Shown: positions 12,162-22,701 of the stretch, piece after piece
How positions within the stretch are numbered: the stretch's first letter is position 1
Layout: every line of letters starts with the position of its first letter
From: Isoetes taiwanensis
Lineage: Eukaryota; Streptophyta; Lycopodiopsida; Isoetales; Isoetaceae
DNA length: 64,000 bases
Assembly (NCBI GenBank): GCA_021234155.1
Contig: JAJEKV010000014.1
Location: forward strand, 17,346,618 to 17,410,617
Direction of reading: 5' to 3'
Notes under the pieces: generated by a model
Told to the model about the DNA's origin: nothing
The model's database searches: none
What the model saw: only the letters and a program-made list of their open reading frames with translations
Program-made: the position numbers and the translations under genes

Positions 12162-12324
12162 ACATCACCGAGAGGTGGAAAAAGAAAAAATAGCATCACC
12201 AATGAGTGGAAATCATCTAACACCACCCAGCGGGTGGAAAAATATAGATAGCATCACCCTGTAGGTGTAAAATAATTTGCATCAGCCATTGGGTGGAAAA
12301 AAACATCACCCAATGGGTGGTCAG
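12162..12324. repeat. Short array of palindromic CATCACC...GGTGG units
   Basis: Six imperfect units start near 12,162, 12,193, 12,220, 12,251, 12,280 and 12,303, spaced 23-31 bp. Each has CATCACC or CACCACCC, a 3-6 bp centre and GGTGG followed by an A-run. The last, CATCACCCAATGGGTGG, is almost a perfect palindrome. The centre varies while the pairing arms are kept. Confidence 0.7.
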
Positions 12325-12379
12325 TATTGAACAGAAATATATAAAAAATAGACGAACCCAAAACAACATATAAGGGTGG

Positions 12380-15110
12380 GTAGGGTGGGAAGCAATGGAC
12401 AAGGAAAGAGATGTTGCTATGAGAAGATGCCGATAACTATAGCTGTTCGTCCCATCCCAGAATAATGATCCGAGGGCTCGGATTGATGCCATTCTGGGAA
12501 GGGACTCGCAAAGAACACAAAATTCAGCCAACCACTAGAGAACTTCCTTATCTACAAGCCCAGCGGACGGGAAATGTCTAAATGTCAATCAACATCACAA
12601 ACCACATAGCGAGAGGAGAGCATAATGACCGCCATCTGTTGTGAACATGAACATCAACACGTGGAACTCCCCGAGCAGTTATTGCAGGCACAACGACGAT
12701 GCCTGCGGCTATGTGCACGAACAAGATCATGCATGCCCTCGTATTGCTGCGAGCGAAAAACATCATGGACCAAACAATAAAGAGGCTCAAGGTGAGAGAA
12801 TGACAAGATGGCTATGGTCGCAGGAGGAAGAAAAATGGACGGTCTACGTCAAAGGTAAGGCGAAGGATATAAAAGAGATGGAAGCCGAGAGTGCAAGGAT
12901 GAGGTGGAAGGCAAGAAGGTCAACTGAATGACAAGTGATGTTGGACCGTTGCTGCAGACGGAAGAGGAAGACCGCTAACGACTATGCGGTGACCATGTGT
13001 AAACAACAACATCATGCTTGCCCCTCGTGATTGCTGCTAGCTGAAAAACATCATGGATCAAACAAAAAAGGGGATGAACGCATAGAATGATAAGATGGCT
13101 ACGGCCACATGAAAAGGAAATAGGGAAGGTCTAGGTCGAAGGTAAGTGAAGGACATAGAAGATATGGAAGCCGAGAGTGCAAGGATGAGGTGGCTCACAC
13201 GTCAATCGAATGATAAATGATGTGAAATGGCGACTTGAACACATAATGATGACGTAATGATATGTAGAGACAAGGAAAATGAAAAATCGGGACATTGAGG
13301 TGCCTTATAATCACAAGGAAGTCAAATAAGAGAGTGTCGAGTTTGCAAACAAATAGAAAGAGATCAACCCAACAATAGGACATGTCAACCAATTCCATCA
13401 ATATAAAAAGATCTCGGGCCAGTTAACTAAGTAAGTGGGAGCAAACTAGAAAGATGAGGAAATAAAGACATAATAAATTATAAATGGTCAAGAAAATGAT
13501 TTTCTAAGAAAATGAGAACCATAGAGAATGAGCCCAGAAAAAAGACAACGCAAAATGAAAATGTATCCACTATAAAACCCCTGTCACAAAAACTCAATGG
13601 AGTGTCGAACGCAAATATACGTCTAAAGATAAAATGATATATGATTATGAGGCAAGACTGACTCCCGAAAAGCCTGACATAAGTGCAAAAAGATCTCAAT
13701 AGCCAGCTAGAAATGGATTCCCCGAGACAATATCACATAAAAACCAATGTAGGAAAACTATTGTCAACGGCAGGATAGGCACCGTTAACTAAAGTTCTTG
13801 TCGAGGGATGTATAATGTTAATCGAAACAAAGTTATTGTCAAACGAAGTAATAAATCATGCAACTATACAAAATTTACCCAAAAAAAAAAAAGGAAAAAA
13901 AAAAGGAAAGAAAACCAATACCTAACCCCAAAAAACTTGGTCGAACCATTTTAGGCAGGAGGCCGATTTAGTAGAACAGGGGAGATCGACAGGGCAAGGT
14001 GATCGATTTTTAGAATAAGGGCAATCGGGGAGGCCGATTTTTAGCTCAAGACAAAGAAAGCAGAAAATGGAAGCAGTAACTGAGTAAAAGTCGAATGTAG
14101 AAATAGAAAGAAGCGATGGCATGCTGGGGTGGAAGCAAATGTAGAAATATTTGAGCAGAATGTGGAAATTGGTGAGGGGACCGGTGGAATTGTCGAACGT
14201 ATAAACTGTAAGTAAAGAATTAGATAACTTAGTACAATCGCAATTTTAATCTAGATTTTGTCGTGAGGCTGTGGGATTGATCCCCTAATGTGCTGCAGGT
14301 AAACGTCTGATGCCACTAGATGCCCTATCCTGTTCAAACTAGATACCATATCCTGTTCATACCCGAACATTAGGCTGAGCCCGCTGCTCCACCAAGATTC
14401 AAGACTGCCAAGAGAAAAAAGGTCGATGGAGTAGAAAAAGTCGCTTCAAGTAGATGGAAAGCAAACACGTGCTGACATGATAAATTATAACTGTAAAACT
14501 GTGTCCCCAAATTCAATCAATCATAGGCAATGCTGCCATAACTGCAGAACATAAGAAGAATTCAACCCATCCTCTAAAATTTCGCATTTCTAAGCATGTC
14601 CCTCTTACAAAATTGCTCCTCCTAACCATGCATGTCGTTGCCATAGAGGATATGTGGATATGAGCACATGCAGGTAGCAACATCAACACATATCGTAGCA
14701 AACATCAACACATATCGTAGCAAACCAAGAATCGTGGTTAGAATTACTGCAATATAGATAGATAGTATAGAGACAAGAGCTAAATCCGAAACATTGCAAG
14801 CATGCATATCCATCTCACAAAATTGTGCTCCTCCTAACCATGCATGCTTCCAAAGGATGACCAAGAAAAACCTCACCACGAAGAGTGCTGAAACAACGAT
14901 ATTGGGAAGCGATCCAGTAGAGAAGCCGAACAAGAAATCTGCCAGGAGAAGGTATGCGAAGGTATTGTGGACAGGGAAAAGTAGGGAGGGAAGCAATGGA
15001 CAAGGAAAGAGATGCTGCTGTGAGAAGATGCCGATAACTCAGCACAAGAATGACGAGCACATATATAGCTGCTGGTCCCGTCCCAAAATAACGATCCGAG
15101 GGCTCAGATC
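12380..15110. repeat. Dispersed repeat pair around GATCCGAGGGCTC
   Basis: The segment at about 12,380-12,485 (AAGCAATGGACAAGGAAAGA, GAAGATGCCGATAACT, ATGATCCGAGGGCTC) reappears diverged at about 14,984-15,110. A second pair, GCTCCTCCTAACCATGCATG, lies near 14,610 and 14,825. The unit looks like an unclassified interspersed element; I saw no termini or coding sequence. Confidence 0.55.
12645..13225. repeat. Direct duplication of about 250-290 bp
   Basis: 12,645-12,935 and about 13,000-13,225 are diverged copies. Shared landmarks in the same order are AAAAACATCATGG, AATGA-AAGATGGCTA, GTCTA-GTCAAAGGTAAG and ATGGAAGCCGAGAGTGCAAG followed by GATGAGGTGG. The open frame in the first copy is not kept in the second, so it is not treated as a gene. 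Confidence 0.7.
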
Positions 15111-18100
15111 GTTGCTATTCTATGTTACCCGCAAATGCATACAGCAAAAACATACCCTATTGAGGGTGCCATAGATGTCACTGCTGGCAATATATCCAAT
15201 CCCCAAAAGGAAAACCTGCAAATACATGCAACTCCAACTAAACCCTATCCATTTATCATCATTGTATGGAGGTGACATTGACTATGTCCAAATGTATTAA
15301 ACTGCTCTGCATGGTTCTCATCTTGTGCATGAATAGAGAAGTAATATCATTTTATCAAGTAAATGTTAATCCAAAGGCGAAGGCAGATACTAACCATTGT
15401 ACTTGGAATTGTACTATCAAACAAAATAGGTTGCCTGTTGTGGTTTATCTTCACATTTAAAACAACAATTTCGCAAGTTGTGCATGTTGATACCTCAACT
15501 TTCCACTAAGGCCGATAGAGGCATCCTATCAAGCTTGCTCCAAACGCCTCCATGGGCAAACAATAGAACCAGTACAATCAACAATAAATGATAACAACGT
15601 TTTACAAAAAAGTACCTCAATTCCATATTGTGCATAGTGTTAAAGGATCAGGGCCTTATCATACCAAAAAAAGAGGATTTAATCCTTGTCGAATGTGAAG
15701 TCTGCACTGCCTTCATAAGACTAAATCCATCCTATAAAAAAACAACACCCATAAATTTGTAAGATAAGATGTTCTGGTTCTCTAAAGTGCCTACGTAACA
15801 CAAATACTAAAGTTAGATATGCATGCGAAAATCAAGGAACACCATACATTTGAAGAAATATCTGCTTGCAAAAAGAGAGGAATGAGTTTGGCCAGAAAAC
15901 TTGAACTTTTGCCAGTGAAACTAAAACAGTCCACCTGTAGGCCATGGTTAAACCAGGCTAAGACTTATCCAGCTTAGCATCATAAAATGCAGGCAATACC
16001 GCATCATTTCATACGTTTCTAGGTTGTCAACCTGCCACAAAAAGCCATGTTCTTGCCTCCCCTGTGCAAAACCCATATAAATTGCTATTCTTCAACGATC
16101 TTTTAACAGCAATAGCCGCACTATGTGCTCCATGCCCTGATCCATATTTTGCATTTTCAGAGCTTTGTATATCTGTCTTGCACCTCTCCTCTATGGTAGG
16201 ACATTAGCCTTTAAGTTGAGGTCGTGTGGTCATATATTTGATTCTGTCGTGTGGTTATATTATTGATTCTGGTGCACTGTATATTGCTCTCTGATTTTTG
16301 TTAAAAGAAATTTGTCGCAGACAATATGAATGTGCAAAATGTGTTTCTGGTCAATGAAATCTAAGCATCCACATCCGCTTTGTGCTTAGACATCCAACAT
16401 CTTCCTATTTGCGCAGTTCAGAGACAAAACTGGAATGTATGACTATTTTAGAAACATAATTTTTTCTTGTTCCTAACTGAAGATATTGATAAGAAATGGT
16501 TCATTGTTATTAAGATGCAAGGAAACACTATCTAACCAATAAAAGCAACCAAGTCTTACTTGAATATGTTTGTTCACTCTCAGATTCTCCCTTGCTTTTA
16601 GTATGTTAAACAACGTGGCCTCTGGAGGCACATACATTCTTCTAAAGCTCTCTGTAGCTGAAATATTTTCTTTAAGTTCTTTGAAAGTTCACTTCCACTT
16701 GGCCCATTGCAGATGGCATGACCGGAATAGGTTAACCATGCAGGACATCTTGCATTATCAAAATGCAGCTTGGGGCTCCCAATTAACATTCATTTCATGG
16801 CAGCATTAAAAATGCCACCACTGATTTCACTGCTGCTTTTAAACTTCTAACTTCACTGTACTTGTTTAGGTACAACAAAATATAATGCATGAAATAAACT
16901 CCTGAAGTCTAAAGTGCAAACAAACTCAATAACCTTTTATCGGATAAAAAAATGAAGAAACCTTAAACTTTATAGACAACTCAATCATATGAAAACATGT
17001 GACCTTTTAGACATACAGTGAAAATCCAATCGTGACTCTTGACTTGGCTTTATACTATAAACAACACTTTAAATTGAGAATACAAAGTTGAAGAAGATCT
17101 ACAGACCTCTCAAGAATTGTATAGCATACAGTGCCCTTGCTGCATGAGGGATAAGGAAGAGCTGGCAAAGTGCAGCTGCCCTAATATATACTGAGATCTA
17201 TGAGTTTATGAGCATCGTTCGAGCTATTAATTACAGTCTACACCAAATTACCAAGGATCAGAAACTCTAAACAAAGACTAAGCTAGAAAAATGGAAAGAA
17301 TACTGAGGGAGCATCATCCAAGTTATTTATCACAGTTTGTACCAAATTTACCATGCATCAGAAACTCCAAAGCAAAGATTAGAAGCTAGAGAGATGGAAA
17401 GAACACAGAGATAAATTGCAAAGCAACTGGAACAAATTTAATGACGATTTAATTTGTTTGTACATGTTATATCATCTAAAATGATGACTGGATGATGGGA
17501 AGACATGCCTTCACGCTCATGTTAGCTGAACAATAGAGGTAAGATCAGAGCCCGAAACAAATGTACCAAGCCTGTGGTTCCATTATCTAAGTGCAATTGC
17601 AAAAAAACTGCACAAATGTATATAGAAGATACACCTTACTAATAAAACGAATCAAATCTTCAAATAGGAGTGAATTGTGCATTAAGAACATCCAAATTGC
17701 ATAGCACTGCATTATAATGATCTGTGTCCATCAAATGGAGAGTTTAGATTTGTTTTGGCAAGAAGGCGGTGTTATTGCAAATGCCAACACATGATGTCCT
17801 CAATGTGGTTGCGTGCTTTTAGTGGCACCGTATTTGCACAGGAAAATGAGCAGCATGAAGTAAACTTTGAAGAAGTATCAAGTATGTGGCAACATCAGAA
17901 AAGGAAGAAGAACCCAATTCTTGCACACTAGCTTGATGACTGTTGAATGTTTCAGTTGACTCAGAAACAACAGAAGCAGATGAGAAGGAGAAGACACCAA
18001 CTTATGACCATGTACCTGAAGATGATACTTTTTTATCCAGGGATTAATGCTGTCTGGCAATGATATCTAATAATCTTTATGTTTCATACAGTTGTATTAG

Positions 18101-18235
18101 TAGTGCAGGGCCATGGCCGCACAATGTGTTATTACAGGACATCCTTAGCATCTACGGTTTCATTACACAAGGGAGATAGACAATATAAGGTAAAAATACA
18201 TGTGGAGATTCTTTCTTCATCGCAACATGTTATTT
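15111..18235. other. AT-rich intergenic DNA with one local duplication
   Basis: No gene recognised on either strand. A tandem pair of about 100 bp lies at 17,211-17,308 and 17,310-17,410 (shared: CAGAAACTC, CAAAGA, GCTAGA, GATGGAAAGAA). Confidence 0.4.
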
Positions 18236-18239
18236 TCTC

Positions 18240-18976
18240 CATACCGACTCAAGCTTCTACCACATGCATTCAAATATGGATAGACTTGACCTGTATGTCG
18301 ATCTATATGATGACATTCAGTGGGTCATGTTATATTAGTAGGGGATTTCAATGCACGCACTGCTACAACATATACGACAAAAGTCCAACCCATTGCATGA
18401 GGATCTTCGGCTATGCACAATAGCTAATGCAGGATATCAGGTAATACACTCCGAATGGCAATTGCTTCAGATGTGCAACATCTTGGACTTGATTATTTTC
18501 AATGGCCTCGCTCAATGGCCATCTTCCTCATATACTTGTCATCAGGAGAACCAGAGTGGGGGATCTAACGTGGTGGATTATGTGCTCATGGTCGAGCAAG
18601 ATCTACATCTCCTCACACATGTACAGGCTGGCACACAGAGTAGAGATGAGGAGATTCGGATCACCAATCCCTCTTTGTGATAGTGGATTGATATTCAATA
18701 CAGCTCCAGTGTCAGGCTACCTCCCCTAGCTTCATTTGGATTATGATAAGGCAGAGGATTACATCTTGCTGTTAACAGGGAGATACCAAGAGTCTTACAG
18801 CTTCTTACATTGGAATAACAATCTGCTAGGCTTGTTACTGTTATTCTAACTGTATCAGAACAATATTTTGGGAGAAGCCACACCATTAGACCATCATGCA
18901 CGTCTACCTTCCCCTGAGGCAAATGGTTTGATGATGAACACAAAGATCTAAAATGACAACTCAAATTGGTAGTTAC
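18240..18976 (+). pseudogene. Endonuclease/exonuclease/phosphatase (APE-type) domain fragment, probably from a LINE
   Basis: The reading frame near 18,320 gives HVILVGDFNARTATT, the conserved GDFNARTA motif of the retroelement endonuclease fold. It continues as NILDLIIFNGLAQWPSS, YTCHQENQSG and NVVDYVLM, the family's catalytic Asp-Asn-like and VDYV blocks. Towards 18,950 comes KWFDDEHKDLK, like the linker after the endonuclease in such ORFs. Stops and frame changes make it non-functional. The frame resumes after the hAT-like element at 20,381, so the transposon inserted into this already existing sequence. No reverse transcriptase was seen downstream. Confidence 0.6.
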
Positions 18977-18978
18977 TC

Positions 18979-20380
18979 CAGGGTATTTTTTAGTGGCCCC
19001 GGCGGGCCACTTGGCCACACATTCACATTTTTCAAGAAATAGTCGGCCACACCGGAGTAGGATACATTCTCACCATAACCAAGTGGTTGTGGCCAGTTCA
19101 AAACACCAACTTATTAAATTCACTCCATAAGTGGCCATTTTGATATTTGCCAAATCTTCAGACCCGTAGGGCATGGCCATTTCAAAATACTACGCGCACT
19201 AAAAACTTGATGGGGTGGCCATTTAAACCATGGAATAATTTTATATTTTTAAGATTGTGGCCAGGCTCTACATGTTTGTTAACCTTTTCTACTGTTAAGA
19301 GCATGCTAAAGTGTTAGATTGAATTCAAACTTTTGCTTCCTTTTTTATCATGATGAACAATTGTTTTTGCTCTGCAATTTCTTATCTTTTAACAAAGCTC
19401 CTTGTTTTAAAAAATCTGAACTGTTTGTTATCTACTTATGGGGTTAGAATAATAGATCTAAGAATCATTAAGCCCTGCACATAAGCAACATTAGATGTGC
19501 ATGCAGGTGGAAATACATGGCTGATTGTGACCTAATTGTCTTTCATTTCGACCTTATTGGCCATATCAAAGTTTGCTTATAACTTGTATATTATATAGGT
19601 GAATATGGGTAACTTGAAAGCCCTAGCACATATTAACTTGATAGCCTTTGCAAAATGAGACTATCAATACTATAATGTAAAGAGAGAAAATAGATATAAT
19701 CTAAATAGATATAATGTGATTTACACATCTATTACTAACAACTTCCAGCCATCCATGTATGTATATGATGCTAAAAGGCACAATATAATTGTGCGCAAAT
19801 AGATAGATAGATAGATAGTAGTTTTAACATCACGCCACTAGGCAGCATCCAACTGGACATGTGATCACACACCACACTACATTGCTTGGTTGGGCCCTGC
19901 CCCCAACCACCTTACATTGCGTCTGTTGGGATTTGACCCCCAACAGTACCGAGTGCGATTCTGGGTGGTCTCAAACTCGAGACCACATTGCTAAGGAACT
20001 AGTGTGTTATCACTAGAGCAATTTGGATTTGTTAAGTACAGCATGTGATTTTCTTTCCTAATCGCAAAGAAAACTTATGATGCAAAACAAGTTTAAGTCT
20101 CTAAAATGATAGGTGAGCTATCGCGATCTCAATGATCAAGGTGGCTCCTCGACAAATATAGACCTAGTTACCATCTTCACATGTTAGATATACAGATGTG
20201 GCCAGTTCAAAATTTTTGAGAAAAAATTAGTCCCATGGTTTCGCCATTTAAGTTACAACTCCTTGGTGTAACAATTCAAAAAAGGGCCAGGCCAAAGTAT
20301 GCTTAGCAATTTATCCAAGGTAAGTAGTGGCCAATATTTTACGCCCCTTCAAATATGTAGGGAGGTTAAAAAATACCCTG
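18979..20380. mobile_element. Non-autonomous hAT-like element inserted in the endonuclease fragment
   Basis: Terminal inverted repeats CAGGGTATTTTTTA (left, 18,979) and TAAAAAATACCCTG (right, ending 20,380). GTAGTTAC (18,969-18,976) and GTAGTTAG (20,381-20,388) look like an 8-bp target duplication with one change, with two extra bases on the left. CAGGG ends plus 8-bp duplications are typical of hAT. The interior has no transposase and contains many GGCCAC and GTGGCC motifs. Removing it joins ...QLKLVV to RNYAVQSFCQRQEG, restoring the interrupted frame, which supports the boundaries. Confidence 0.65.
19822..20022 (-). mobile_element. tRNA-derived SINE-like element nested in the hAT-like element
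   Basis: On the minus strand it begins TTGCTCTAGTGATAACACAC, with a box-A-like TCTAGTGATAAC, then GGTCTCGAGTTTGAGACC resembling box B. It ends next to a (GATA)n run at 19,798-19,820. A diverged plus-strand copy sharing CTCGAGTTTGAG, ACACACTAGTTC and CAATGTAAGGTGGTTGGGGG lies at 37,026-37,150, showing that it is a dispersed family. Confidence 0.5.
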
Positions 20381-20560
20381 GTAGTTAGAAATTATGCAGT
20401 ACAAAGCTTTTGTCAAAGGCAAGAAGGCGCATATACATTGCAGAACGCCAACTGAAAATGTTTAATCTTTTTTACCGCCACTCTAGGATACTCGTGTGGA
20501 TACAAGCCTATACAGCCTCTTGGCAACATTTCTTCAGACCAGTGAGGACAATACTTGATG
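20381..20560 (+). pseudogene. Continuation of the endonuclease-type retroelement fragment
   Basis: In frame with the part upstream of the hAT-like insertion: RNYAVQSFCQRQEGAYTLQN, then a short Tyr/Pro-rich stretch (TATLGYSCGYKPIQPLGNIS). Broken by stops. It is listed separately because it shows where the split frame resumes. Confidence 0.45.
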
Positions 20561-20642
20561 CAATATAGGTTGCACAGTTAATGTGCAAGGTCTTCATATT
20601 GTTGGAGACAAGTTCTATGCGCACTTGAGCCAACAAGAGCGT

Positions 20643-20962
20643 CCTCGGGGCATGGTCTAGTGGCAGGACCTTAAACCGCCACACCCGAGGTCACGGGTTC
20701 AAACCTGACCAATATCGGTCTAGTAATGGGGCCCTTAAAATCCATTGCCTCGAGGTCACGGGTTCAAGTATGACCAACCGGTCCTGTGGTAGAGACCTTA
20801 AAACTACCATATGTACTCGATAATCACATGCAAAGCAGCTCCTAGCATAAGGTATCGCGGCTAGGTAGTGGATTGGCTTCCATGTGATATGTAGAATGTG
20901 ATGTAGCTAATGTACTCATGATGTGATGGTGAATAGACTAACGTCCTTCAATAAAAAAAAAA
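20643..20962 (+). mobile_element. tRNA-derived SINE with poly(A)
   Basis: Starts CTCGGGGCATGGTCTAGTGG with box A (TGGTCTAGTGGC). Box B, GGGTTCAAACC, follows at about 20,697 at normal tRNA spacing. A diverged repeat of the box-B part, CGAGGTCACGGGTTCAA, is at about 20,750. The body runs to AATAAAAAAAAAAAA at 20,950-20,962. A flanking sequence, CAAGTTCTATGCGCACTTGA, occurs at 20,610 and again at 20,990, so the insertion site was locally duplicated. A clean target duplication could not be set. Confidence 0.65.
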
Positions 20963-21299
20963 AAACTCTCCAAATGAGCTTTGGAGGCAAGTTCTATGCG
21001 CACTTGAGGCAACAAAAGCATCCTCCAAGTAAACTCTCCAAATGAGCTATAGAATCTATGATTGTGCGTTTTGATCAGCATATAAAAGGGTATAGAGTTA
21101 TGTGCCATTCACAAAGAAAATCATTGTAAGAAGAAGTGTTAAATATGATGAATGCATATTTTAACTTAGAGAGAAGGACAAATCCACCAACCTTGAGTGT
21201 ATGAGAAATGATAAACATGAGGGAGATATAGTACAAGGAGGTACTACTCCAGTTGAAAAGGATAATAGTAGCCATAGTTTACATGTAGAAGACATCCCT

Positions 21300-21660
21300 T
21301 CGGAACTAGGTTCGAAAATAATGAGGGGCTGTCAACTGTACCTCTAAGAAGAAGAACAAGGAGCGGAAGAACCATAGATCAAATGCAATCTTACCTCGAA
21401 TTCAATCAACTAAATTGCATCGTACCCCATCATATATTGCCTTTCATAGTAATGGTGACAGTAGATGAACCTGCTTTCAAGAAGCAATGTCTTGTCTTAA
21501 TCATGTCGCATGGAATGATGCAATGAACGAGGAATACTAATCCGTATTAGAGAATGATACATGGAAATTGTGTACTTTCCCTGCAAACAGAAAGGTTGTT
21601 CCTTGCAAATGGGTATACAATGTCAAGTATGATGAACATAGACACATTGATAGGGAGGTC
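21300..21660 (+). pseudogene. Ty1/copia reverse transcriptase fragment
   Basis: Reading near 21,340 gives RRRTRSGRTIDQMQS (the linker before RT). Near 21,550-21,660 comes LENDTWKLCTFPANRKVVPC then KWVYNVKYDEHRHIDR, the N-terminal block of copia RT. Frameshifts (near 21,480) and stops are present. It ends abruptly at about 21,660 in a duplicated non-coding segment. It is not part of an intact element. Confidence 0.7.
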
Positions 21661-22335
21661 TTGATATGGGTCTTGGCTAAATCAATTAAAGGTAGCGTTT
21701 ATGCTTGGGGTTAAGTGCAACTGATGAGGTTGATTACCTAGACAAACTTGTTAGTCAAATTGACAGGGAGGTCTTGATATGGTATTGGTTAAATCAATTA
21801 AAGGCACTGTTTATGCTTTGGAGGGGTTAAGTGCAACTAATGAAATTGATTTACCTAGATAAGTCTGTTGTCATTTCAACTTGTTACTCCTACCTTATTG
21901 GATAGATAGATAGATAGAACGAACTTTTACGTCATACATTCATACATGACAATTATGGAGCACATCACCATGCAAAGTTGCTTAAACGTCAAAGGGCTTG
22001 AAATAGGAGAAAGGTCTGAGGTACTTTTGGGATTCACATCCTATAAATAGAACTCGAACATCAGCCATGTAATTTGTGTAATTTCTTAGTTTGTCAAAAT
22101 CGTCTCATAGTCTTGTCTAGTTCCCAAGGTGGGGTGGCACTCTTGTCTAGTTCCCAAGGTGGGGTGGCACTCTAGAACATTCTCAGAGTCGTAGTTTCCA
22201 AGTTGGGGTGGCACTCTCTTTGCATCGTTCTAATAAGAGACCAATGGCTAAAAACGTGACAATAGGTCAAAGAAGATTTTTCCCTTGATTAAAAAAATCC
22301 AAACAAAAGCCATCTGGTAAATCTAGTTCTTTTCT
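21651..22335. repeat. Duplicated segments, possibly remnant LTR
   Basis: A stretch of about 105 bp (GACAGGGAGGTCTTGATATG, GTTAAATCAATTAAAGG, GGTTAAGTGCAACT) occurs at 21,651-21,757 and 21,768-21,870. Further on, TAGTTCCCAAGGTGGGGTGG is repeated at about 22,118 and 22,148, with a third diverged copy at about 22,195. It follows the copia fragment directly and could be an LTR remnant, but no ends were found. Confidence 0.4.
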
Positions 22336-22701
22336 ATACTATTGGCAGCGTTGGTTAAACTAATATCCTATATCTCGAATACGGGATCCTATTGGGTGGC
22401 GAGCATAACCACATTCTTTTGATCTTGGTTTTGAGCTCATTACCAAGTTCTTCGGAGTAATTGTGGCAGATTGTGAAACAATATCTGGGTTTTGAGAGAA
22501 TTCAATTTGTGTTTCTCCTTCTACTAATCATTTGGTTGCATGTAGTGAGTTTTTGTTTCAGTAATGCCATAAAAGTCCTGGAAGATCAATTGGAAATCGT
22601 TTCATACTCATATGTTAAAAGCATAAAATCAATCTTTTCAAGTCCTCCATTTATTTTCCAGTATTTAATAAGTCAACGATTAGAAGCACCAAAGTCCACA
22701 G

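Noticed and set aside
12162-12324. CRISPR-like appearance of regular short repeats
   Set aside because: Units are about 28 bp end to end with no unique spacers of fixed length, and the context is a eukaryotic genome.
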